A stretch of 64,000 nucleotides of DNA from G963556115 sp963677015 (GCA_963677015.1 OY781533.1:2728001-2792000); one strand, 5' to 3'; shown: positions 42,014-50,914, counted from the first letter of the stretch. Program-made: numbers and translations. Notes: a model not told the origin generated them from the sequence alone.

Positions 42014-43828
42014 ATGAACAGCAGACTTCAAAGCCTTATATTTATCCTCGTAATAACCTTCAGCATAACTGCGTCCGCGCTGGACACCGTAGCTGAACCG
42101 GCCGACAGCGGAGCGTCTGGAGCTGCAGACACAGCACAACCGGACGTATCAAAGATCGCCGGTGACTGGGAATACTCCGCACTGCCGCTGCCGCAGGATC
42201 CTTCAGGGATGGAAAAACCCGATCCCGCGGAAGCTCGAACCGCACCGAAATTACCGGCGGTATTTCTGCCGCGACGGGTCTTTCCCGATAATATCCGCCA
42301 GCCCAGCGGCGCCGACCTGCTCTATCCGGCGGACAAGCAGCTGCTTTACCGCCTGCTCGGTTCTCTTGACCGCCCGCAGGCGCTACCGGAAGTTCCGGGA
42401 CTGGCTCGAACCTTTATCGCTCCCTGGGGCGCAATAGACGGAGGGCTGGCAACCGCCGCCAAGGTCTACCAGTATCTGCGCAAAATTAAAGGACTGAAAA
42501 CGGTTATTCTGCTCTCACGCGCCCGCAGACAGGCTCTTAACGACTGCAGCGCTTCAGTATGGGCGTCCGGCGGTTACGCCACCCCGCTCGGCATAACCCC
42601 GATAAACGCCCTGACCGCCAAAAAACTCCTGAAAAACAAGCTTTTCGGTTTTGATCAGGTTGCCCATATGAATGAACTCTCCAACGAGACGCAGGTACTG
42701 CTGATGCAGTACTTCATACCGGACGTGGAGGTAGTGCCGGTACTTATCAATCCGCACAACAAGCAGGAGGTCGAGAGTATCGCCAATACTCTGGCCGGTG
42801 CTCTTGCGGGTAGAGGCACGGTCATGATCGGAGTAAGCAATCTGTCTTACGGCATCGCCACCGCTGATGAGACCGGCCGACTGGATCTGAAAACAATCTC
42901 AGCTCTGAGCACTATGGATCTGAATATCATCAATAATACCGGTAAGGAACGTTCAACCGAGCTCCCGCCGGAAGCGGGAATTCTGGAGAACCCGCCGGCA
43001 GTGATGACCACAATTCTCACCTCACTGCTGCTGGATGAGGACACTATAACCTGGCTTGGCTACAATAAAAGCCGTCAGGTTCCCGGAACACCGCTGATGA
43101 CCGGCTATGTTGCCGGCGCGATCTCGGAGCGCGCGGCGGTCAGCTGGAATGACGAACAACTGGCGGCAATCCTCCAGCGCGGCACGGGACGCCTGAGCAA
43201 TCAGGCGGTAAAGGAGATGATCTCCGTTGCCCGCGACTCCCTTGAGGCCGCAGCAGCTATGGCGCGCTATGATACGCCCTACCCGGTCAGCCCGGAGCTG
43301 CTTAAAAAACGCGGACTCTTCGTTACCGCCTATAACGGCGAGGGCATGGTACTGGCATCTATGGGTTCCACCGCCACCACCAAACGTATCTGTAACGGTG
43401 TCAGTGATGCCGCGCGGATGTGCGGAGCCGGTGAGGATCCGCAGCAGAGCCGCCGGATGACCCCGGATGAAGCCTACCGGGCGGAACTGGTCATCTCGAT
43501 ACTCAGAGATTTCAAGACCGCCGGCAGGTGGGACGAGGTCAAGAACGGTATGGGCGTGGTTCTCGCCCGTGGCGACAGCCGGAGTCTGGTACTGCCAGTC
43601 ACCGCCAAACGCAACCACTGGGGTGTTGAAGAGATGCTGGCATTCGCCTGCCGTCAGGCCGGGCTCCGCCCTGACGCTTACCGTAGCGACAGAATAGATA
43701 TTTTTACCTTCAGAACCGATGATTACGTCAGTCCGGCTCGGGTTCCCAAAGAGGAAAAACTGGATAAACTGATAAACAGTTCTGAAGAGAAAACAAAAAA
43801 GGAAGAAAAAGAAAAAGCGGTCAAATAA
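42014..43828 (+). CDS. Secreted Memo-AMMECR1 fusion with degenerate active sites
   Basis: A 604-residue exported protein joining the two accessory parts of the AmmeMemoRadiSam group: a Memo-like domain (about 85-380) and an AMMECR1-like domain (about 385-575), behind a signal sequence (RLQSLIFILVITFSITASA) and a Pro/Ala-rich spacer. Fold markers remain (YATPLGI, VEVVPVLIN; LVISIL, ACRQAGLRPDAY), but key residues are lost. The PHAGYxYSG motif reads APWGAIDGG (136-144), GPNH reads LSRA (167-170), the EHSxExQ region reads NELSNETQ, and the AMMECR1 LRGCIG reads VLASMGS (446-452). The C-tail is Lys/Glu-rich. Its stop overlaps the hemA start (TAATG). No radical SAM partner is nearby. Function unknown; periplasmic binding or scaffold role inferred. 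Confidence 0.72.
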   Translation: MNSRLQSLIFILVITFSITASALDTVAEPADSGASGAADTAQPDVSKIAGDWEYSALPLPQDPSGMEKPDPAEARTAPKLPAVFLPRRVFPDNIRQPSGADLLYPADKQLLYRLLGSLDRPQALPEVPGLARTFIAPWGAIDGGLATAAKVYQYLRKIKGLKTVILLSRARRQALNDCSASVWASGGYATPLGITPINALTAKKLLKNKLFGFDQVAHMNELSNETQVLLMQYFIPDVEVVPVLINPHNKQEVESIANTLAGALAGRGTVMIGVSNLSYGIATADETGRLDLKTISALSTMDLNIINNTGKERSTELPPEAGILENPPAVMTTILTSLLLDEDTITWLGYNKSRQVPGTPLMTGYVAGAISERAAVSWNDEQLAAILQRGTGRLSNQAVKEMISVARDSLEAAAAMARYDTPYPVSPELLKKRGLFVTAYNGEGMVLASMGSTATTKRICNGVSDAARMCGAGEDPQQSRRMTPDEAYRAELVISILRDFKTAGRWDEVKNGMGVVLARGDSRSLVLPVTAKRNHWGVEEMLAFACRQAGLRPDAYRSDRIDIFTFRTDDYVSPARVPKEEKLDKLINSSEEKTKKEEKEKAVK

Positions 43829-45141
43829 TGAAGTTATACTGTTACTCAATTGCTCACAACAAGAGCAACCTGGAGCTCAGAGAAAAACTGGCTCTAAATG
43901 AACATGATTCGGTGATCCTCTCCGATATCCTTCTCGCCTCAGGGTTGAATGAGGCGCTGACATTATGCACCTGCAACCGGACTGAGATCTTCGCCGTCAG
44001 CAAAGAACGCGAGATTCCGGACTTTGCCGGCTTCCTCGCGGATATTACCACTGCGACGCGGGAACTGATTGCCGAGGCCGGTATTTTATACCAGGATCAG
44101 CAGGTTATTGAACACCTGTTTATGCTGGCCTGCGGTCTGAAATCTATGGTAGTCGGCGAAACCGAGATACTCGGACAGCTCAAGCGCTCCTATGCCAATG
44201 CGCTGGCGGTAAACAGCACCGGCAAGATTCTCAACCGGAGCTTCCAGCATGCCTTCACGCTGGCCAAGCATATCCGCAGTGGTACCGAGATCGGTAAATT
44301 CCGTATCTCAGTTGCCAGCATCGCGGTAGAGGAGATCGTCAAGCTGCGCAGCAATGTCGACACGCTCAATATATATGTCTGGGGCACAGGTGAGGTCGGA
44401 CGGGCAACGGTCAAGGCTCTTGAAGCCAGCGGCGCCAAACCCGGCATCGTTCTCAGCCGGCACCCCGAGCGCTTCCAGAGTAATCCACTGGCACCGGGCT
44501 GGGTCACCATAAACAGCACCTCCCACGCCGAGGTAATCTCCGATGCGGATATTTTCATCTCCTGTACCGGAGCACCGCATACGGTGATCACCGCCAAACA
44601 CCTGAAGCAGGTATACAAACCGCTGCTGCTGGTCGATCTGGCGGTACCGCGTGATATTGCTCCTGAGGTACGTGAGCTCGGTAATGTAACCCTGATCGAT
44701 ATGGATGATATCGGCAAGATCTCTCAGGAAAATATCTCCCGCCGGGAGAACACCAGAGAGCAGCTGACCCCGATACTGAAGAATGAAGCAACCAAATATT
44801 TCGGCTGTCTTGTTGCCAGCGACTCACAGAGCTGCATTGCCAAATGGCGGCAGGAAGCACATGAAATTCTGGCACAGGAGATAGACACACTGCTGGCTGA
44901 GACCAACGACCTGCCCGAAGAATTCCGGGAAAAGTTCAACAAACTCGGCAGACGCCTGATGCACCGGATGCTCCACTGGCCGAGTGTCGCTTTAAACCGC
45001 GCTATCCGGAGCAATCTGCCCTGCGCCGATTACTTCAAAGAACTTGAATCCGAGATCGAGCTTGAGTTCAGCCGTGAAGAGATATACGGAATTACAGATA
45101 ACAGAGAGGATGAAAAGGATCCTGCTGATTCAGATGATTAA
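43828..45141 (+). CDS. hemA: Glutamyl-tRNA reductase
   Basis: Reduces glutamyl-tRNA to glutamate-1-semialdehyde, the first committed step of C5 tetrapyrrole synthesis. The 437 residues carry the catalytic Cys in TLCTCNRTEIF (near residue 50), the His-containing ACGLKSMVVGETEILGQLK, the NADPH domain start VWGTGEVGRATVKAL, and LVDLAVPRDIAPEV. An acidic tail (DNREDEKDPADSDD) ends the protein. The ATG shares its A with the stop of the Memo-AMMECR1 gene, so translation of the two is coupled. hslV follows 31 bp later. No other heme gene is beside it; the CbiX/CbiC fusion 6 kb downstream belongs to a separate minus-strand operon. Confidence 0.96.
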   Translation: MKLYCYSIAHNKSNLELREKLALNEHDSVILSDILLASGLNEALTLCTCNRTEIFAVSKEREIPDFAGFLADITTATRELIAEAGILYQDQQVIEHLFMLACGLKSMVVGETEILGQLKRSYANALAVNSTGKILNRSFQHAFTLAKHIRSGTEIGKFRISVASIAVEEIVKLRSNVDTLNIYVWGTGEVGRATVKALEASGAKPGIVLSRHPERFQSNPLAPGWVTINSTSHAEVISDADIFISCTGAPHTVITAKHLKQVYKPLLLVDLAVPRDIAPEVRELGNVTLIDMDDIGKISQENISRRENTREQLTPILKNEATKYFGCLVASDSQSCIAKWRQEAHEILAQEIDTLLAETNDLPEEFREKFNKLGRRLMHRMLHWPSVALNRAIRSNLPCADYFKELESEIELEFSREEIYGITDNREDEKDPADSDD

Positions 45142-45172
45142 TAACCGCTAACAACAGAAAGAAGTCATAATA

Positions 45173-45706
45173 ATGAAAAAAATACGAAGCACTACCATAA
45201 TTTCAGTAAAGAAGAACGGTCAGATAGCCATCGGTGGCGATGGTCAGGTGAGTCTCGGCAACACCGTGATGAAGGACAGCGCCAGAAAGATACGCTCACT
45301 CGCCGGGGGTAAAGTACTCTGCGGCTTCGCCGGCTCAACCGCCGATGCCTTTGCGCTGCTGGAAAAGTTCGAACAGAAACTGAGTGAATACAACTGCAAC
45401 ATTCTCCGCTCCGCAATCGAAATGGCCAAGCTCTGGCGTACCGATAGAGTTCTGCGCCGGCTGGAGAGTATGATGATAGTGATAGACAAGGAGAACCAGC
45501 TCCTTCTCGGCGGCAGCGGCGATGTGATTGAAGCCGATGACGGGGTACTGGCAATCGGTTCCGGCGGACAGTACGCGGCAGCGGCGGCAAAGGCTCTGAT
45601 GCGCCATACCGACATGTCTGCTGAAGAAATCGTCAAGGAAGCTCTCACCCTCGCCGGAGAGATCTGCGTCTTCACCAACGGCAACCACGTTATCGAGGTT
45701 CTCTAA
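45173..45706 (+). CDS. hslV: HslV proteasome-like peptidase subunit
   Basis: Proteolytic subunit of the HslUV (ClpYQ) ATP-dependent protease. The 177 residues align along the family: the catalytic Thr in the N-terminal TTIISVKKNGQIAIGGDGQ, LGNTVMKDSARKIR, VLCGFAGSTADAF, LAKLWRTDR-like MAKLWRTDRVLRRLE, IGSGGQYAAAAAKAL and the terminal TNGNHVIEVL. Six residues (MKKIRS) precede the Thr, so processing of a short propeptide must expose it. The partner ATPase gene hslU, usually next door, is absent: a terminator and the convergent lipA follow. Last gene of the purA cluster. Confidence 0.95.
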   Translation: MKKIRSTTIISVKKNGQIAIGGDGQVSLGNTVMKDSARKIRSLAGGKVLCGFAGSTADAFALLEKFEQKLSEYNCNILRSAIEMAKLWRTDRVLRRLESMMIVIDKENQLLLGGSGDVIEADDGVLAIGSGGQYAAAAAKALMRHTDMSAEEIVKEALTLAGEICVFTNGNHVIEVL

Positions 45707-45749
45707 CGCCGCGTCAGCCATCTGAAGTAAAACACTATTTTAAAATCTT

Positions 45750-45786
45750 AAACCGGGAGCACCTTGATATAAGGTACTCCCGGTTT
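45750..45786. terminator. Bidirectional terminator between hslV and lipA
   Basis: AAACCGGGAG (45750-45759) and CTCCCGGTTT (45777-45786) form the outer stem, with ACCTT/AAGGT continuing inside after one mismatch. T residues flank the stem on both strands, so it suits both convergent genes. Confidence 0.85.
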
Positions 45787-45820
45787 TATACAGGCGATTC
45801 TGCCCCGTCAGAAACCCCGA

Positions 45821-46690
45821 CTAACGTCTGGCCGGCATTACATCCTCAGCGTTATAGCTGCTGCGGACAAATGGCGCGGCAGCGACACTGGCAAATCCCA
45901 TGGCTTTAAGCTCCTGCTCCAGTTTGGCAAATTCCTCCGGCGGCATATAATACGCGACCGGCAGATTACGCTCACTTATCGGTGCCAGATACTGCCCGAC
46001 AGTTATTATATCGACCCCCGCATCACGCAGGATCTCCGCCACCTCAATTATCTCCTGATAGTTCTCCCCCAGACCGACCATCATTCCGCTCTTGGTCAGC
46101 AGCTGCGGATACCGCTGCTTGACATACGCAAGCTGCGCCACACTCCGCTGAAAATCAGCTATCGGCCTGACCAGACCATAGAGTCGCGGCACCGTCTCCA
46201 CATTATGGTTATACACATCCGGCAGAACCGAAGCGGATATCTCCCAGGCGGTACTGTCACCACCGAAATCAGGGACCAGAATCTCAATCGTGGTCTTGGG
46301 ATTAAGCTCACGCACCGCCAGCACCGTCCGGCGGAAATGCTCCGCCCCACCGTCAGGAAGATCATCACGGGTCACCGAAGTTATTACCGCATGCGAAAGC
46401 TCCAGACGCTTTACCGCCTCTGCCACCCGCTCCGGCTCACCGGGATCGAGCGGTTCCGGACGTTCCCGATCAACAGCGCAGAAAGCGCAGCGACGGGTAC
46501 AATTCCTGCCCATCATAATAAAGGTTGCACGACGTTTACTATAACATTCGGAACGGTTGGGGCAGCGGGCATTGCTGCATACCGTCTTCAGATCCAGATC
46601 AACCAGACAGTTCTCAACACTTCTAAGCTTTGGATTATCGTGCTCAAGCCTGATACTCAGCCATTCAGGCCTCGGATTCTTCTCTGACAT
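45821..46690 (-). CDS. lipA: Lipoyl synthase
   Basis: Radical SAM enzyme that inserts two sulfurs into octanoyl groups on lipoyl domains. From the ATG at 46690 the protein has 289 residues. The auxiliary cluster cysteines are CSNARCPNRSEC and the SAM cluster is CTRRCAFC (CxxxCxxC). ITSVTRDDLPDGG, NVETVPRLY, TKSGMMVGLGE, ITVGQYLAPI and the C-terminal VRSSYNAEDV complete the pattern; the last motif normally reads RSSYHA, with the Ser as cluster ligand. GGAGG lies 4 nt before the chosen ATG; an in-frame ATG at 46708 is possible. Both starts fall inside the 3' end of malQ, so the two are coupled. No lipB here. Confidence 0.96.
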   Translation of the reverse strand: MSEKNPRPEWLSIRLEHDNPKLRSVENCLVDLDLKTVCSNARCPNRSECYSKRRATFIMMGRNCTRRCAFCAVDRERPEPLDPGEPERVAEAVKRLELSHAVITSVTRDDLPDGGAEHFRRTVLAVRELNPKTTIEILVPDFGGDSTAWEISASVLPDVYNHNVETVPRLYGLVRPIADFQRSVAQLAYVKQRYPQLLTKSGMMVGLGENYQEIIEVAEILRDAGVDIITVGQYLAPISERNLPVAYYMPPEEFAKLEQELKAMGFASVAAAPFVRSSYNAEDVMPARR

Positions 46691-48245
46691 CCTTCCTCCC
46701 ACGGTCATAAAGATTATTCATACTGTTCAAATACCAGACCTCAAGATTTTCCAGCTGCTCCGGCAGCAGGCGCCAGCGCCAGTTGCCTTCGCCGATTCCA
46801 GGTCTGTTCATACGGGCCTCATTACCGAGTCCCATTATATCCTGAACCGGGAAGATAGCAACATCTGCGGTGGACATTAATGCCAGTTTTATAAAATCCC
46901 AGTGAATATTGCTCCCGTCAACCCCGATATAACGCCGGCAGAGATCACGTTCTGCAGCGATTATATCCTGCCCCATATGCCGGTAATCCTCACCCTCGGC
47001 CCGGTACCAGCCCTGAGTGGTATCATTGTCGTGAGTTCCGGTATACACCACACAGTTTTTATCATACGAATGCGGACGATACATATTCGCTCCCGCACAG
47101 AAGGCAAACTGCAGTATCTTCATACCGGGAAGATTATTCCGGTCGCGCAGCTCTTCAACCTCCGGAGTTATTACCCCCAGATCCTCGGCAATCAGCGGCA
47201 ATTCACCGGCTTCAGCGGTATTGAACTCACGCTGCAGGGTATCAAAGAAATCCTGCCCCGGACCTTTGACCCATTTGCCGTTCTTTGCCGTCACCTCTCC
47301 CGCCGGCACCTGCCAGTAAGCCTCAAATCCCCTGAAGTGATCGATTCGGACAATATCTGTCTGTACCAATACCGAACGCATCCTCCGCAGCCACCACGCG
47401 TATCCCTCTTTACGGTGCAGCTCCCATTTATAGATCGGATTGCCCCAGAGCTGCCCGTCTTCACAGAAATAATCCGGCGGAGCTCCAGCCATAAGCAGCG
47501 CCTCGCCAGTCTCGGGATCGACCTCGAACATCTCCCGCTCCGCCCAGACATCAGAGCTGTCATGCGCGGTATAGATCGGCAGATCACCGATTATCTTTAT
47601 CCCCTTGCTGTTTGCCATCTCCTTTATCCGGCTCCACTGCCTGCTGAAAATATACTGCAGCCAACTCTGCAACTCGATCTCAGAAGCCAGCTCTTTACGC
47701 GCCAGCTCCAATGCCTCAGCCTCGCGCAGCAGCAGACCTTTGTCCTCCCACTCCCACCACGCCTTCTCCTCCTCGCGTTTTTTAATGGCGACAAAGAGCG
47801 CGAAATCCGCAAGCCAGCTGGAGTTTTCCTCCTTAAAAGCCGTAAACTCCGCCCGCATCTCGGCAAACTCAGTCTCAGCTCCGGCGGTAAAGTTATCGAA
47901 AGCCACTTTAAAACGCGCATTCTTAAACCCGATAACCGCCCGGTAATCCACCCGGGATAAAGAGTCCGAGTGATATCCCAGAGTATCGGTACGGCTGAGT
48001 AACCCCGCCTCGGCAAGACGCTCCAGCGAGATCAGATAAGTATTTCCGGCAAATGAGGAAAGCGTCTGGTAAGGACTGCCCGAACCGTTTACCGGTCCCA
48101 GCGGTAACAACTGCCAGTACTTTATCTCCGCGCGGTCAAGATAATCGATAAAACTCTCCGCCACCACACCAAGATCCCCGATCCCCTGCCCGCCGGGCAG
48201 TGATGAGGGATGAACCAGAACTCCCGAACCTCTTTCCAGTGCCAT
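46665..48245 (-). CDS. malQ: 4-alpha-glucanotransferase
   Basis: GH77 amylomaltase, transferring alpha-1,4-glucan segments in glycogen and maltodextrin metabolism. The 526 residues are the usual length for the short bacterial form. Family motifs: GVLVHPSSLPGGQGIGDLG at the N-terminus, YWQLLPLGPVNGSGSPY, IKIIGDLPIYTAHDSSDVW, the nucleophile Asp in VRIDHFRGFEAYW, the acid/base Glu in LIAEDLGVITPEV, and the transition-state Asp in YTGTHDNDTTQGW. It is first in a two-gene minus-strand unit with lipA, overlapping by 26 bp or more, an odd functional pairing. The GH57 gene at 58.3 kb may act in the same glucan pathway. Confidence 0.96.
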   Translation of the reverse strand: MALERGSGVLVHPSSLPGGQGIGDLGVVAESFIDYLDRAEIKYWQLLPLGPVNGSGSPYQTLSSFAGNTYLISLERLAEAGLLSRTDTLGYHSDSLSRVDYRAVIGFKNARFKVAFDNFTAGAETEFAEMRAEFTAFKEENSSWLADFALFVAIKKREEEKAWWEWEDKGLLLREAEALELARKELASEIELQSWLQYIFSRQWSRIKEMANSKGIKIIGDLPIYTAHDSSDVWAEREMFEVDPETGEALLMAGAPPDYFCEDGQLWGNPIYKWELHRKEGYAWWLRRMRSVLVQTDIVRIDHFRGFEAYWQVPAGEVTAKNGKWVKGPGQDFFDTLQREFNTAEAGELPLIAEDLGVITPEVEELRDRNNLPGMKILQFAFCAGANMYRPHSYDKNCVVYTGTHDNDTTQGWYRAEGEDYRHMGQDIIAAERDLCRRYIGVDGSNIHWDFIKLALMSTADVAIFPVQDIMGLGNEARMNRPGIGEGNWRWRLLPEQLENLEVWYLNSMNNLYDRGRKDVREESEA

Positions 48246-48381
48246 AAATAATTCCTTTTAGCTTCCAGCCACAATCAATAAAACAGCATACCTGCCATCA
48301 CCGCATTATACCCGATAATTTTCAGGATTCACCAAAAATCGCCAAACTCACGGTATTTTAACCGAAATACCCTGAAAAAAA

Positions 48382-48403
48382 GCTGCACCCCGCAGGGTGC
48401 AGC
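48382..48403 (-). terminator. Terminator of the CbiXC-DGC-BI-1 operon
   Basis: GCTGCACCC (48382-48390) and GGGTGCAGC (48395-48403) pair perfectly around 4 nt. On the minus strand the stem is followed by TTTTTTTC, a classic intrinsic terminator about 20 bp after the BI-1 family stop codon. Confidence 0.92.
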
Positions 48404-48421
48404 CGAAAACAACTCCTGATA

Positions 48422-49216
48422 CTAATTTCTACTCCGCAGTTTTGAGAGCAGACGGAGAATCTCCAGATAGAGCCAGATCAGCGTCACCATCATTGCAAAC
48501 GCCCCGTACCAGGCCATATACTTCGGTGCCCGGCGTGCCGCCGCATTCTCGATAATCTGAAAATCACAGAGCAGCGATAGCGACGCGATAATACAGACCA
48601 GCGCACTGAAACCGATAGAGATACCGCTGTTACTGTTTACCATGGAGAGACCGGTGCCCCAGAAGCCCATGATAAAGTTGATCAGATATACTACACCCAC
48701 GCCGAGTATCGCCGCGGTCAGCACCGCGCGAAACTTGGCGGTAGGCACGATTATCCGCTTGTAGTATAAGAGCAGCATCACAAAAAAGACCGCAAAGGTT
48801 GACGAAGCAGCCTGCATGACAATACCGGGATACATTGATTCGGTAAAGGCGGAGATACCGCCGATAGCCACACCTTCTGCGAGCGCGTACGGAATAGACA
48901 GCACCGGTGCCAGATGTGGTTTGAAACTGATGATCACTGCCATAATCAATCCGACAATCACCCCGCCGATCATATACGGAGTTATTGAACCCGCCGCGTA
49001 GGCCGCGGCCGAGCGGTACATCTCCTCGGTCTCACCCGCCGGCAGCTGGCTGAAAAAGATGTGCCAGGGTATAATCGCCGCGGCCACCACACAGAACAGC
49101 AGCACTATTGAGCGGATAATTGTCCCCTCGATAGTCATGGACTGTGCATCCGCGGTAAAGGTCGCATCCTTGAATACCTTGTCATTCATAACCGGACTGT
49201 TAGAAATTAATGCCAT
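48422..49216 (-). CDS. Bax inhibitor-1/YccA-family membrane protein
   Basis: Multi-pass inner-membrane protein of 264 residues with seven predicted helices after a polar N-terminus. The sequence fits the bacterial branch of the BI-1-like superfamily that carries a long N-terminal region, with markers ALAEGVAIGGISAFTES, SSTFAVFFVMLLLYY, and the C-terminal DFQIIENAAARRAPKYMAWYGAFAMMVTLIWLYLEILRLLSKL. Related proteins act as pH-sensitive calcium leak channels or modulate FtsH; ftsH does occur in this window but 13 kb away. AGGAG lies before the ATG. It begins 30 bp after a diguanylate cyclase gene, so the two are co-transcribed. Confidence 0.88.
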   Translation of the reverse strand: MALISNSPVMNDKVFKDATFTADAQSMTIEGTIIRSIVLLFCVVAAAIIPWHIFFSQLPAGETEEMYRSAAAYAAGSITPYMIGGVIVGLIMAVIISFKPHLAPVLSIPYALAEGVAIGGISAFTESMYPGIVMQAASSTFAVFFVMLLLYYKRIIVPTAKFRAVLTAAILGVGVVYLINFIMGFWGTGLSMVNSNSGISIGFSALVCIIASLSLLCDFQIIENAAARRAPKYMAWYGAFAMMVTLIWLYLEILRLLSKLRSRN

Positions 49217-49246
49217 AAATTTTTCTCCTGCTAAAAATATTGAATA

Positions 49247-50914
49247 TTATACTTCACGCCCCTGCTTCCGGCGTTTTTTATCCTCATACATACGTGTGTC
49301 AGCTTCACTCAGAAGCTCTTCGAAACTCTTATGCCGTTTACTGTCGTACTCGGCTCCGCCATAGGCGAAATTAACCCCGATTCCGGAAAACTTATCCCGG
49401 TTATCGGCCTCCAGACCACTGCGGATACGTTCAACCACCCCTTCAGCCAGCCTCATATTCAACCCAGAAAAGGCTACCATGAACTCATCTCCGCCAATAC
49501 GGCTGACAATATCATACTCCCGCAGTTCGGATTTAAAACGCTCTGACACCAGTCTGAGCAGCTCATCTCCGGCACTGTGCCCCAGAGTGTCGTTGATTTT
49601 TTTGAGATTGTTCACATCAATTTCAAAGATTGTCAGCTCTTCAGCACTGCGCCGCAGCTTCTTGAATTCATGCTGTAAAAAGAGCACGCCGAAGCGCCGG
49701 TTATAAACTCTGGTAAGCGGATCGTAAGCCGCTGCTTCCTTGATCGCATCCTCCAGTATATCCTGCTTCACCAGACTTGAGGAATATAATAATCCGATAA
49801 GCAGAAAGAGCAGTTCCGCACCGATAATCGGCAGAATATTATCCCAGATAAAGCTGAAAAAAGCATCTTTATAACAGACCCCGGAGGTCACCGAAAAGAG
49901 CACCAGATCACCCGTATCCAGCTCCTCCTGCGGCAAGACATTATTCTTTATCAGATCATACTTCTGATTACTCCGTGAAGCTGTGGAATCAACCCGGATA
50001 GTCCCTTTGGCAAAGACAATATTATCAGTACTGTACGCTCCGTCGGCATAATTAATAATATTCCCGTCCACATCCATAAAGGTTTTGGCAAAGGCGTCAG
50101 CAACATCCGGCCCCAGACGGTTGGTACATATTTTGCCGTTCTCCCACTTCAGATATGCCAGAGGGTGCCCTTTGCTGTTGAGCAGAAAATACTTGTCTCC
50201 AGAGAAGGAATCCCCCTGCTTTAAAATATGTACCGAATCCGACAGCAGTTCTGAGCCAAGGAAGTTCAGCACCAGCACCCCTTCCACTATCCCGTGAAAG
50301 AATACCGGTGTCGCAAGCCGTATTACCAGTTTATACGGCAGTTCCACCCGTCCCCGCTCCTCATTCAACTCCATCGTTGAAAGATAGGCGACATTGGTGT
50401 TGAGCGCCATCGCCTCCTGGAAGTACGCACGCTCAGACTTATCCTGCAACAGCTCCCGAGGCACCTCTTCGGGAAAACCACCTTCAACCCGGTTGATACG
50501 CACCCGCTCCCGCCCGTGCACCCCGATAAACCGCGCCTGATCATACTGGTCGGTATTACGCATATATGAGTAGAGTGTCACCGCTATCGAGCGGTCGATA
50601 TCACTGCTGCCATTATTATTATACTCATGATCAATTACATCACTGAGAAAAAAGAGATCACTCAAAGAATCCTTGATGCGCAGACTCATCATTATCTTGA
50701 CCCCGTTGAGTTCATTCTCAACCCGCGCCTTGAGCTGGTTCTCAGATTCACTGACCCGCACATAACTCGCCGTCAGCAGTAAGAGCAGCAGCATGATATT
50801 GAGCACCGCGAAGATAATGCCGATATACTTCAGCCGCAGATATTTCCTGGCTGAAAGCGCCAGTGTCTCGCGGACAAAGAGCTCTCCATCTATCTGCTGA
50901 TCAAAGAAATCCAT
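49247..50914 (-). CDS. Membrane diguanylate cyclase with periplasmic sensor
   Basis: Sensor-type GGDEF protein of 555 residues. From the ATG at 50914 (AGGGG upstream) it has a short cytoplasmic head, helix 1 (about 31-51), a 300-residue periplasmic region with Cache-like features (long helix, then VYLSTMELNEERG-type strands and RLATPVFF), helix 2 near 350-375, and a C-terminal GGDEF domain. The active-site GGDEF is intact at 474-478 and the inhibitory I-site RxxD (REYD) stands five residues before it, so it should make cyclic di-GMP with product inhibition. It lies between a CbiX/CbiC gene and a BI-1 gene. Cyclic di-GMP commonly controls exopolysaccharides such as Pel; a PelA-like pair exists at 23-26 kb. 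Confidence 0.92.
   Translation of the reverse strand: MDFFDQQIDGELFVRETLALSARKYLRLKYIGIIFAVLNIMLLLLLLTASYVRVSESENQLKARVENELNGVKIMMSLRIKDSLSDLFFLSDVIDHEYNNNGSSDIDRSIAVTLYSYMRNTDQYDQARFIGVHGRERVRINRVEGGFPEEVPRELLQDKSERAYFQEAMALNTNVAYLSTMELNEERGRVELPYKLVIRLATPVFFHGIVEGVLVLNFLGSELLSDSVHILKQGDSFSGDKYFLLNSKGHPLAYLKWENGKICTNRLGPDVADAFAKTFMDVDGNIINYADGAYSTDNIVFAKGTIRVDSTASRSNQKYDLIKNNVLPQEELDTGDLVLFSVTSGVCYKDAFFSFIWDNILPIIGAELLFLLIGLLYSSSLVKQDILEDAIKEAAAYDPLTRVYNRRFGVLFLQHEFKKLRRSAEELTIFEIDVNNLKKINDTLGHSAGDELLRLVSERFKSELREYDIVSRIGGDEFMVAFSGLNMRLAEGVVERIRSGLEADNRDKFSGIGVNFAYGGAEYDSKRHKSFEELLSEADTRMYEDKKRRKQGREV

Noticed and set aside
43022..43849. 275-codon minus-strand frame opposite the Memo-AMMECR1 and hemA junction
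   Set aside because: Overlaps two well-supported plus-strand genes; the predicted sequence is low in recognisable structure.
46902..47960. Long open frame (352 codons) on the plus strand opposite malQ
   Set aside because: malQ is unmistakable on the other strand over its full length. The antisense frame has no recognisable product and no ribosome site; it arises from third-position GC bias.
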